Assembly (NCBI GenBank): GCA_021202245.1
Contig: JAJQDK010000005.1
Location: 6,794 to 29,916 of the forward strand
Length of the DNA stretch: 23,123 bases
Origin: Clostridiales bacterium
GTDB taxonomy: Bacteria; Bacillota; Clostridia; Oscillospirales; Acutalibacteraceae
Reading direction: 5' to 3'
The first letter of the stretch is position 1, and the number at the start of each line of letters is the position of its first letter. A program made the position numbers and the translations under genes. Under the pieces are notes generated by a model. It was given only the letters and a program-made list of their open reading frames with translations. It had not been told where the DNA came from and searched no databases. This document shows, one piece after another, positions 15,784-21,671 of this stretch.

Positions 15784-16980
15784 CTATTTGACAAACGGCT
15801 TCAACGACTTGTAAAGCTCTCTGTCGGCTCCGCTGCGGCGGTATTTTTGTAAAAGATTAAGCTTAGGGCGCTCTCCCCTGCCTCGCTGAAGCAAGTATCT
15901 TCCGAGCAGCACAAAGGGCGCTGCGGGAATCAAAACAGGATAACGCTCACAGGCAGGGTAATGCTCTCTGCAAGCCGAAATCAAAACCTTAAAAAAGCTG
16001 GTGAAACGATTTTTTGCATTAGGATTAGAAAAAAGCCTTTCACCGTATTTATCGGCTTTAACACCGAAATTACCCTCGCTTAAAATTTGCTCAATGACAA
16101 GACGGGTTGTTTGGTCGTCATAACCCGACGCCCAGGGTGCAGCTGCTTCAGGCAGACGGAGATAATCAACGCAAGCCTTTGTTACAATGCCGGTAAAGTA
16201 CAGAATTCCGAACTCCGAAAGCTTTGGCTTTAATCTCTCCCACCTTGATTTGTCAAGCACACGGATTACAAACATCGCCCAATCGCACATTTGCCTCAAG
16301 CCTAATCCGCCGGTGAGAAAATGTCCGAGCTTGTGCAAAATCAAGGATATCGCCTGCCTATCATCGGATAAAACAGGCAAATTGTCAATAGTTTGTCTGC
16401 ATTCCACGGCATTGTCAAAATATTCTCTGATTTTTTGAAGGCTTTCGGAATTTTCATTCAGGGAAAGTCCGTTAATTTCTTTATGAATCTCTACCGTAAA
16501 CTTACCTTTACAAACGGTCATATGGCAATGGTGATTCTTGTTGATGACCTCACCGTAGCCGTATTTCTGTAAAATTTTAACGGCTTCAAGCTGATTTTCC
16601 GGCTTCACGAGGAGGTCTATATCCCCCATAAGCCTGAGAGAAGGGTTTGGATAATAAAAAGCTGAGGAGCTGCCTTTAAGCACAACGCAGGGTATATCGG
16701 CATCAGAAAAGAGCTTGATAATCCGATCCTGCTCCGTCCTTAGCTGCTCGTTGTGCATTATGCGAAGCATAACATTCTTCTTCCAACGCAGTGACAGCTC
16801 TTTAGGCAAATATGCCCTTTCCTCATCGGAAAGCACATCCCAAATTAGAATAGTCAGCGCCTGATTGCTGCTCTCTGAATAGAGAGCCATCCAATCGACA
16901 TCGGCAGGGTTAAAATCAGTCTCGGCGGCAAACAAGGCACGACCTGTAAGCTGTAATAATACTTTTTCTGTTGAATTCAC
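15784..16980 (-). CDS. Nucleotidyltransferase family protein (NTP_transf_5-like)
   Basis: 398 residues. The N-terminal half carries the nucleotidyltransferase signature of the PF14907 type: VVLKGSSSAFYYPNP (about 99-113), R116 and GDIDLLV (119-125), with the two aspartates expected to bind the metal. Activity and substrate are unknown. Family members often lie beside PqqD-like and peptidase genes in Firmicutes and near HPr-kinase-like genes in Proteobacteria (known family context). Here it is the last gene of a three-gene operon, 29 bases after the S26-type peptidase. Start is GTG with GAGGGAG about ten bases upstream. Confidence 0.85.
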   Translation of the reverse strand: MNSTEKVLLQLTGRALFAAETDFNPADVDWMALYSESSNQALTILIWDVLSDEERAYLPKELSLRWKKNVMLRIMHNEQLRTEQDRIIKLFSDADIPCVVLKGSSSAFYYPNPSLRLMGDIDLLVKPENQLEAVKILQKYGYGEVINKNHHCHMTVCKGKFTVEIHKEINGLSLNENSESLQKIREYFDNAVECRQTIDNLPVLSDDRQAISLILHKLGHFLTGGLGLRQMCDWAMFVIRVLDKSRWERLKPKLSEFGILYFTGIVTKACVDYLRLPEAAAPWASGYDDQTTRLVIEQILSEGNFGVKADKYGERLFSNPNAKNRFTSFFKVLISACREHYPACERYPVLIPAAPFVLLGRYLLQRGRGERPKLNLLQKYRRSGADRELYKSLKPFVK

Positions 16981-17009
16981 AGGCTATCGACTCCCTCAAA
17001 AAGCAGAAT

Positions 17010-17552
17010 TTATTTCTGCTCGGCGTTGTTTTCATCATCTGCCGCCTTAATGTATTTTTTTAAAAATCGCTTGGATTTACTCTTGCCGCTGCGGTATACG
17101 TGCCTGAAAAAATTGGTGTAATACCAAAAATTGACGTAAAATCTGTAGCCTAAGGAATTTGTATTATATGCCTTGCCCTTGCGGTAAAACGAACAGACAA
17201 CGCCTATTATGTTATCGTCGGTAATTCCGTGCTCGCTGCGGACCTGATTATCTCCTCGCAGAACATAGCTGCCGTCGGCATCAAAGCCTACAACTCGGTG
17301 CATTACATATTTTCCGTTATCACGTCTGTAAAGCGGTATATCGAACAAGTGCAGTCTGCCGTTCGGCTTTGTCAAAACAACGGCGTCCTCGCCGTCCCTG
17401 AGCATAGGAAGCATACTTGTTCCGTGGGGCGAGAGCATTACGTTGCCGCCGCTGTTGAACTTTTCAAGCGTTATATCTATGATATTGTCAAGCTCAATCT
17501 CCTTGCTCTCGGCGCTTTTGGTCAATGTTTGATTATTCAAGGATATCAGCAT
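17010..17552 (-). CDS. S24/S26 family (signal peptidase-like) serine peptidase
   Basis: 180 residues. The catalytic-serine block is HGTSMLPML (S46), followed by a beta-rich core, MHRVVG (H85) and LRGDNQ (D101). The histidine in the position where bacterial signal peptidase I usually has lysine is like the Ser-His type found in archaeal and Sip-W-like enzymes. No N-terminal membrane anchor is visible, but a short hydrophobic/aromatic stretch (RFYVNFWYYTNFF) lies near residue 140. The start overlaps the end of the PqqD-like gene by 20 bases; since GGAGG directly abuts the ATG, a TTG slightly downstream may be the true start. Likely role: cleaving a peptide handled by the PqqD-like protein (inference). 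Confidence 0.83.
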   Translation of the reverse strand: MLISLNNQTLTKSAESKEIELDNIIDITLEKFNSGGNVMLSPHGTSMLPMLRDGEDAVVLTKPNGRLHLFDIPLYRRDNGKYVMHRVVGFDADGSYVLRGDNQVRSEHGITDDNIIGVVCSFYRKGKAYNTNSLGYRFYVNFWYYTNFFRHVYRSGKSKSKRFLKKYIKAADDENNAEQK

Positions 17553-17796
17553 CCTCCGCTTTTTTTACAAAGTTTTCTATATCCGTTTTTGCTGTTTGCA
17601 CGTCAACCTCATATTCATCAAGCATTTTTTGGAGCAAATCCTGCTCTGAAATTCCTTTTTGCAAATTTTCAAACAAAAAAGCGCCTGTTTCGTTGAGATT
17701 GATAATTCCGTTAAAATTTAACGTCATCTGATTCACGGGAATAACAACATATGAATCGGCAACCTTGCGCAATATAAAATCATCTTTAATCTTCAT
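17533..17796 (-). CDS. PqqD-family peptide-binding (RRE-like) protein
   Basis: 87 residues, the size of stand-alone PqqD. Pattern: DFILRKVADSYVVIPV, then the typical INLNETGAFLFENLQKG (helix-turn with the ETGAxLxExL motif) and a C-terminal helix VQTAKTDIENFVKKAEDADIL. PqqD-like domains bind leader peptides of ribosomally made, modified peptides and present them to modifying enzymes. First gene of an operon with a peptidase and a nucleotidyltransferase; no radical SAM or ABC transporter gene is adjacent, and no precursor peptide was found. ATG follows GGGTG. Confidence 0.85.
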   Translation of the reverse strand: MKIKDDFILRKVADSYVVIPVNQMTLNFNGIINLNETGAFLFENLQKGISEQDLLQKMLDEYEVDVQTAKTDIENFVKKAEDADILE

Positions 17797-17867
17797 TATA
17801 ACACCCGTTTCAATATTAAATCGGCAGCGCTGAGCTGCAAATCCGAAATTAATTATTTATTGAAATA

Positions 17868-17896
17868 ATTTTAACATAAATATCAAAAGATTGCAA
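17868..17896 (-). promoter_or_regulatory. Promoter of the PqqD-peptidase-nucleotidyltransferase operon
   Basis: Minus strand TTGCAA (17891-17896), 17-base spacer, TAAAAT (17868-17873), about 70 bases before the PqqD-like start. Confidence 0.55.
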
Positions 17897-17900
17897 CATA

Positions 17901-17945
17901 GCCCAAGCCGCAAATATATCAGGCGCAAGTGATGCTTGCGGATAG
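17901..17945 (-). repeat. Possible degenerate copy D of the short interspersed repeat
   Basis: On the minus strand a small hairpin (CGCAAG / CTTGCG) is followed by ATTTGCGGCTTGGG, sharing the TTTGCGGCTTRGG core with copies A-C. Located just upstream of the operon promoter. Confidence 0.35.
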
Positions 17946-17997
17946 AACATATTTCTGTTGCAGAAAAATAAAAAATGTAATTTTTTCTGAAATTCTA

Positions 17998-18026
17998 TTG
18001 ACAATTCAAGTTCGCTATGATATAAT
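17998..18026 (+). promoter_or_regulatory. Consensus promoter of tRNA-Leu
   Basis: Perfect TTGACA (17998-18003), 17-base spacer and perfect TATAAT (18021-18026), about 43 bases before the tRNA. Confidence 0.92.
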
Positions 18027-18068
18027 AGCATTCGTTGAGTTGAGAAACCAACAGATAATTTAACATTT

Positions 18069-18153
18069 GCGAGTGTGCTGGAATAGGCAGACAGGCACGT
18101 TTGAGGGGCGTGTGTTTCACGACGTACGGGTTCAAGTCCCGTCACTCGCACCA
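18069..18153 (+). tRNA. tRNA-Leu (anticodon GAG)
   Basis: 85 bases with CCA. GCGAGTG / CACTCGC acceptor stem, A discriminator, long variable arm, anticodon loop TTGAGGG giving GAG (reads CUC/CUU), and GGTTCAAGTCC T-arm. Confidence 0.94.
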
Positions 18154-18158
18154 AGAAT

Positions 18159-18187
18159 ACCGATACAATAAAATGTATCGGTTTTTT
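18159..18187 (+). terminator. Terminator of tRNA-Leu
   Basis: Perfect nine-pair stem ACCGATACA / TGTATCGGT, six-base loop, then TTTTT. Confidence 0.93.
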
Positions 18188-18220
18188 GTTTTCAATCAAA
18201 ATTAAAATTTCAGGCGAAAC

Positions 18221-18265
18221 AAAAAGTCCTTATAACGGCATACTGAGTCGTTCATAAGGACTTTT
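18221..18265 (-). terminator. Terminator at the end of the minus-strand tRNA array
   Basis: Minus strand AAGTCCTTAT-G-AACG pairs with CGTT-ATAAGGACTT, followed by TTT. It lies ten bases after the tRNA-Arg 3' end. Confidence 0.85.
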
Positions 18266-18274
18266 CGTAAAGAT

Positions 18275-18351
18275 TGGCGTTCCCGAGGTGATTCGAACAC
18301 CCGACCTACCGCTTAGGAGGCGGTCGCTCTATCCGGCTGAGCTACGGAAAC
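18275..18351 (-). tRNA. tRNA-Arg (anticodon CCT)
   Basis: 77 bases with CCA. GTTTCCG / CGGGAAC acceptor, anticodon stem ACCGC / GCGGT around loop CTCCTAA giving CCT (reads AGG), T-arm GGTTCGAATC-like (GTGTTCGAATCAC). Confidence 0.93.
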
Positions 18352-18426
18352 AAATATGATTCAAATAAGGACGGGAAGTGCGTTATTTGAAGAGAAATGC
18401 ACGCGTAATTCGGTTAAAAATGAAAA

Positions 18427-18502
18427 TGGTGGGAACAACAGGGCTCGAACCTGTGACCCTCTGCTTGTAAGGCAGATGCTCTCCCAGCTGAGCTATGCTC
18501 CC
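18427..18502 (-). tRNA. tRNA-Val (anticodon TAC), copy 1
   Basis: 76 bases with CCA. GGGAGCA / TGTTCCC acceptor, anticodon loop CTTACAA giving TAC, T-arm ACAGG-TTCGAGC-CCTGT. Identical in sequence to the gene at 19013-19088. Confidence 0.94.
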
Positions 18503-18533
18503 ACGTATTTTTATTCAGTGCTGTACTGAATTG

Positions 18534-18564
18534 AAAAAGCACTCCGTAAGATGAAGTGCTTTTT
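18534..18564 (-). terminator. Terminator after tRNA-Cys
   Basis: AAAAAGCACT / AGTGCTTTTT stem on either strand, directly downstream of tRNA-Cys on the minus strand; symmetric, so may work both ways. Confidence 0.82.
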
Positions 18565-18567
18565 CTA

Positions 18568-18642
18568 TGGAGGCGACACCCGGAATCGAACCGGGGAATC
18601 AGAGTTTTGCAGACTCGTGCCTTACCGCTTGGCTATGTCGCC
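18568..18642 (-). tRNA. tRNA-Cys (anticodon GCA)
   Basis: 75 bases with CCA. GGCGACA / TGTCGCC acceptor, T discriminator typical of cysteine, anticodon loop CTGCAAA giving GCA, T-arm CCGG-TTCGATT-CCGG. Short AT-rich sequence with TATAAT elements lies just upstream (18643-18717), a possible own promoter. Confidence 0.95.
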
Positions 18643-18717
18643 GAATATTATACACTGATATTATATTCAATTTTACAAGAAAATTACAATTTCAAAAAGA
18701 GTAATTGCAATAAACAT

Positions 18718-18760
18718 AAAAATTGCACTTGACAAACCGCTCATGATCCAATCAAGTGCA
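18718..18760 (-). terminator. Terminator after tRNA-Gly
   Basis: Minus strand TGCACTTGA / TCAAGTGCA stem with a 19-base loop, followed by ATTTTTA. It separates the Val-Asp-Phe-Gly unit from tRNA-Cys. Confidence 0.83.
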
Positions 18761-18765
18761 CTTTG

Positions 18766-18841
18766 TGGAGCGGATGACGGGGCTCGAACCCGCTACCTCC
18801 ACCTTGGCAAGGTGGCGCTCTACCAGATGAGCTACATCCGC
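18766..18841 (-). tRNA. tRNA-Gly (anticodon GCC)
   Basis: 76 bases with CCA. GCGGATG / CATCCGC acceptor, CCACC / GGTGG anticodon stem with loop TTGCCAA giving GCC, T-arm GCGGG-TTCGAGC-CCCGT. Confidence 0.95.
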
Positions 18842-18848
18842 ATTTATT

Positions 18849-18924
18849 TGGTGCCTCCGGACGGAATCGAACCATCGACACGGGGATTTTCAGTCCCCTG
18901 CTCTACCGACTGAGCTACAGAGGC
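18849..18924 (-). tRNA. tRNA-Phe (anticodon GAA)
   Basis: 76 bases with CCA. Acceptor begins GCCTCTG, GGGGA / TCCCC anticodon stem with loop CTGAAAA giving GAA, A discriminator. Confidence 0.95.
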
Positions 18925-18930
18925 AAAAAT

Positions 18931-19007
18931 TGGCGACCCGGAACGGGTTCGAACCGTCGACCTCTAGCGTGACAGGCTAGCGTTCTAACCAACTGAACTA
19001 CCGGGCC
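18931..19007 (-). tRNA. tRNA-Asp (anticodon GTC)
   Basis: 77 bases with CCA. GGCCCGG / CCGGGTC acceptor, CTAGC / GCTAG anticodon stem with loop CTGTCAC giving GTC, G discriminator as expected for aspartate. Confidence 0.95.
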
Positions 19008-19012
19008 AAATG

Positions 19013-19088
19013 TGGTGGGAACAACAGGGCTCGAACCTGTGACCCTCTGCTTGTAAGGCAGATGCTCTCCCAGCTGAGCTATGCTCCC
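19013..19088 (-). tRNA. tRNA-Val (anticodon TAC), copy 2
   Basis: 76 bases with CCA, identical to 18427-18502. It is the first gene of the Val-Asp-Phe-Gly unit, 50 bases after the promoter -10 box. Confidence 0.94.
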
Positions 19089-19138
19089 ACATGCCTTTGT
19101 CGCTTCGTTTCGGTAAATATCTCTTAGCGACGTCTATT

Positions 19139-19167
19139 ATAATACTACATCTCGGTCTAAATGTCAA
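19139..19167 (-). promoter_or_regulatory. Promoter of the tRNA array
   Basis: Minus strand perfect TTGACA (19162-19167), 17-base spacer, TATTAT (19139-19144). Confidence 0.85.
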
Positions 19168-19332
19168 CACTTTTTTCAAAAAAATTTTAAAAAAACTTTT
19201 CGGCCTTAATTGTAGGATGAAATTGTGCGCTCAGGGTGTGAATTTTGAAAAACAAAACTCCGAGCTATTGAGAGCATTTATGTTGGATTTACGGATATTT
19301 TCAGTTTTGACTCTGATTTTTGCCTGTCGGGA

Positions 19333-19361
19333 TTGTAACATAAATCTGATTTCAAAATAAT
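19333..19361 (+). promoter_or_regulatory. Possible promoter of the cysteine-rich micropeptide gene
   Basis: TTGTAA (19333-19338), 17 bases, AATAAT (19356-19361), with an overlapping TAATAT. It ends 30 bases before the ATG. Weak match. Confidence 0.35.
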
Positions 19362-19390
19362 ATGTAGTGTAAACGAAAGGAGGAAAGCAT

Positions 19391-19510
19391 ATGTGTAACT
19401 TTTTCGGTAACGGCAACAATAATTGCTGTACATGGATCATTCTTCTTATCATCCTCTTCTGCTGCTGCGGAAACAACGGCAATGATAACGGCTGCGGCTG
19501 CGGCTGCTGA
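19391..19510 (+). CDS. 39-residue cysteine-rich membrane micropeptide
   Basis: Short frame starting at ATG 19391 after a strong AAAGGAGGAA ribosome site. Layout: MCNFFGNGNNNCC head, a hydrophobic helix of about nine residues (TWIILLIILF, 14-23), a CCCG boundary, an Asn/Gly/Asp stretch and a C-terminal GCGCGC. Nine of 39 residues are cysteine (2, 12, 13, 24-26, 35, 37, 39) and eight are asparagine. No known family is assigned; the general look (tiny, Gly/Cys-rich, one hydrophobic segment) recalls YjcZ-like small sporulation proteins, but that is only resemblance. A possible promoter lies upstream and a strong terminator at 19707-19740; hairpins fill the gap. The strong ribosome site and non-random composition support it being real. 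Confidence 0.75.
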   Translation: MCNFFGNGNNNCCTWIILLIILFCCCGNNGNDNGCGCGC

Positions 19511-19525
19511 TAACTGACTGAATCA

Positions 19526-19690
19526 GCTGATGGAGCCCGCGCAGCTTTGGGCTGTATCAGCGAATATAGGACGTTTTACGATAATGCAATTATATACTTG
19601 GAATTGATGTAAAGCCGCAGCATAAGGCGTTGCAGGACCCTGCCTGATGATTGGAGCGGTTTTCATTCAAATTAGGGCTTGCCCCGTTTT
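19526..19690 (+). other. Structured 3' region of the micropeptide transcript
   Basis: Three foldable elements: GCTGAT-gg-AGCCC / GGGCT-gt-ATCAGC (19526-19561); an outer AAAGCCGC / GCGGTTTT stem (19611-19663) enclosing GCAGG / CCTGC; and GGGC-TT-GCCC followed by TTTT (19675-19690). No protein frame of note. Could be a 3' UTR or a separate small RNA; class not recognised. Confidence 0.4.
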
Positions 19691-19706
19691 AGGACGACAC
19701 AATCAG

Positions 19707-19740
19707 CACCCCGCAGTAATTCTGCGGGGTGTGTTTTGTT
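19707..19740 (+). terminator. Strong terminator after the micropeptide region
   Basis: Perfect ten-pair stem CACCCCGCAG / CTGCGGGGTG with a five-base loop, followed by TGTTTTGTT. Confidence 0.92.
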
Positions 19741-19774
19741 GCGCTCGAAGCTTTTAACACGGCACGTAACGGCG

Positions 19775-19844
19775 TTTGCCTTCAGTAATCAGCAGAAAAA
19801 TTACCCTGCCGATTACAATGCTTACAGTCATCTATAAAGGCAAA
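19775..19844. other. Nested inverted repeat of unknown role
   Basis: Outer TTTGCCTT (19775-19782) pairs with AAGGCAAA (19837-19844); inside, GTAATC-a-GCAG pairs with CTGC-c-GATTAC (19785-19816). It lies in the 3' flank of the dockerin gene. There is no T-run on either strand, so it is not a standard terminator. Confidence 0.45.
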
Positions 19845-19863
19845 TACATCTTGCCCTAAGCTA

Positions 19864-21432
19864 TTAGGCAAGAGAATTAAGCTTCTCGGCTATCAGCGGA
19901 CCGTAAATATTTTCGTGCGCATAACGCAGAGGGTGTATTCTGTTGCCTATGCCGGAATCCTCGCTGTATTTGAAATACTGCGTGCAAATTTCTTCATTTG
20001 AACCTGTAAAGTCAGTTTCCTTGCTTATGTCTATGTAATCTATTCCCCACTTTTCAAGCACATCTGTTATAGCCTCCCAATAGGTAGCCTGTGCCGCAAT
20101 GGTTCCGGCAGAATGGCAAAGCACAAAAAGCTTTATTGAATCGGGGTAATTTTCGGTGAGCAGATAGCATATTCTTTCAAGCGCTCCCACGGTTGTATAC
20201 TCGTCATAATTTCCGGATTTATCGCTTGAATCGGTAATTTCGCCTATTTCAAGGCCCTGAAACAAATCGTTAAAGCCGCCGTCGAGCAGAATTATGTCAT
20301 AGTCACCGCTCATATTTTCTATTCTTTCAAGGATACATTTGTTTTTCTTTTCGGCATCGGCTTCCTTTCGTGCAATCGTGGAGCCTGCAACGGAAAGGTT
20401 TTCACTTTCCGTATTATATTTCTCAGCTATGTAATCGCAGTAGGAATAATAATCATTGCCCAAAATATTGGTTCCCGTGCCTTTGGCAACGCTGTCGCCG
20501 TCACAATACATAGTCATTCCGCTCAGGCTGTTGGTTTCGGGGGCAAGACTTTCGGCGGCGGTGAAGTCATAATATGAAATTTTATTTTGTATGTAATCTT
20601 CAATCATACTCAAGTCATCCGAATCTACCGAGCCGTCGTCCGTCACATCGCTGCTGCGCAGCTGAATGTCGGATAAATCGGCAGTGCCGTTTAAATAATC
20701 GTTTAACAATTCAATATCGGAGCTGTCAACAGAGCCGTCGGAATTTGCATCGCCAAAGGAAACAGCACCGAGGTCGGTAAATTCAAGTGAGTTATCATCT
20801 GCATATTTTTCGGCATAGGTTCCGCTGTAGCCGTTGATTTTAAAGGTGCTGTCGGTTGAATAATATTGTCGGCTGACCACGCTCTCGGAGTAATAATCAT
20901 AAACTCCCGTCACCGTGCGGCAGTCAACAGCAAATGCGTCTGCTCCGATTGAGCTTATTGAGATTGGAATTGTCACAGCTTCAAGCTTGCTGCAATTCAT
21001 AAAGGCTCCGTATTCTATTGTTTTGATTCCTGAGCCGAGGCTGACATTTTCGAGCTTGTCGCAGCCGTAAAACGCCCACCAGCCTATTGTCTGAACTGAC
21101 GAGGGAAAGGTAACGCTCTCAACCGACGAAGCATAAAATGCCTCGCTTGCTACGGAAACAACGGTGAACGTATCAATTTTGGCAGGAATGATAATTTCGG
21201 TTTCCTCGCCGTTATAACCGGTAATTTCCGCGGTATCGTTATCGAGGAGCGCATAATCCCAGTCCTCGTCGGAAGAGCTTATTGTAATCTCCGTTTCCTG
21301 TGTGGCTTCCGCAGTATCAGCGGTTTCATCGGAGCTGCTGCTAAGCGTAGCAGAGGTATCGACAAAAACGCAGGAAGCAGATACAGAAGCAAATATAACC
21401 AACATCAATATAAATGAAACAATCTTTTTCAA
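19864..21432 (-). CDS. Secreted LRR - dockerin - SGNH/GDSL hydrolase
   Basis: 522 residues. Order: lipoprotein-like or cleaved signal sequence (1-21, ending SASC); Ser/Thr/Glu-rich linker; BspA-type leucine-rich repeats (about 80-175, SVTFPSSVQTIGWWAFYGCDKLENV pattern in blocks); a type I dockerin with two calcium loops (D228-D239 in GDANSDGSVDSSD and D262-D273 in SDVTDDGSVDSDD); then an SGNH hydrolase domain (308-522) with GDS (312-314, nucleophile S314) and GGFND (385-389). Such domains are often carbohydrate or lipid esterases. The last block reads NRIHP (N497, H500) where DxxH is usual, so the acid residue of the triad appears replaced. The dockerin would attach the enzyme to a cohesin, such as the one encoded at 1178. 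TTG start after GGAGGTG. Confidence 0.9.
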   Translation of the reverse strand: MKKIVSFILMLVIFASVSASCVFVDTSATLSSSSDETADTAEATQETEITISSSDEDWDYALLDNDTAEITGYNGEETEIIIPAKIDTFTVVSVASEAFYASSVESVTFPSSVQTIGWWAFYGCDKLENVSLGSGIKTIEYGAFMNCSKLEAVTIPISISSIGADAFAVDCRTVTGVYDYYSESVVSRQYYSTDSTFKINGYSGTYAEKYADDNSLEFTDLGAVSFGDANSDGSVDSSDIELLNDYLNGTADLSDIQLRSSDVTDDGSVDSDDLSMIEDYIQNKISYYDFTAAESLAPETNSLSGMTMYCDGDSVAKGTGTNILGNDYYSYCDYIAEKYNTESENLSVAGSTIARKEADAEKKNKCILERIENMSGDYDIILLDGGFNDLFQGLEIGEITDSSDKSGNYDEYTTVGALERICYLLTENYPDSIKLFVLCHSAGTIAAQATYWEAITDVLEKWGIDYIDISKETDFTGSNEEICTQYFKYSEDSGIGNRIHPLRYAHENIYGPLIAEKLNSLA

Positions 21433-21540
21433 AACAACACCTCCGGGGAATATATGCCTATTTTACAATATAACACGGCTGTATGTAAAGGCGAATTTTG
21501 AAAATTCATCAAATTTTCATACCGGTTTTAATCAGAGTTA
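21433..21540. other. Promoter-bearing gap upstream of the dockerin gene
   Basis: AT-rich. On the minus strand a TTTACA and a TAAAAT about 18 bases apart could be a promoter, but the match is modest. Nothing else seen. Confidence 0.3.
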
Positions 21541-21614
21541 AGCACAGGATAAGCCCGCTTAATCTCCCCGGCGGCGAATGCAAAGGATGAAGCATTTGCG
21601 GCTTGGATTATTAA
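21541..21614 (+). repeat. Possible copy C of the short interspersed repeat
   Basis: GC-rich segment ending in TTTGCGGCTTGGATTA (core at 21595-21604), with AAGCCCGC at its start able to pair with GCGGCTT at its end. Similar in plan to copies A and B but diverged. Confidence 0.4.
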
Positions 21615-21619
21615 ACAAA

Positions 21620-21667
21620 CAAAAAACGTATCCGTACATAAGGATAAAATCCAAATGCAGGATACGT
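21620..21667 (-). terminator. Terminator of the CarD-family gene
   Basis: Minus strand ACGTATCC / GGATACGT stem with an inner GGAT / ATCC helix, followed by TTTTTG. It starts a few bases after the CarD stop. Confidence 0.85.
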
Positions 21668-21671
21668 AAAT

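Noticed and set aside
17849..18199. Minus-strand 116-codon frame overlapping tRNA-Leu
   Set aside because: Most of it is antisense to tRNA-Leu and its consensus promoter. The C-terminal part (a possible 33-residue peptide before the PqqD-like gene) overlaps the operon promoter, so I do not accept it as the missing precursor.
19091..19360. Plus-strand 89-codon frame before the micropeptide
   Set aside because: Begins inside the tRNA array promoter region. The inner ATG at 19217 has only a weak ribosome site, and composition looks random.
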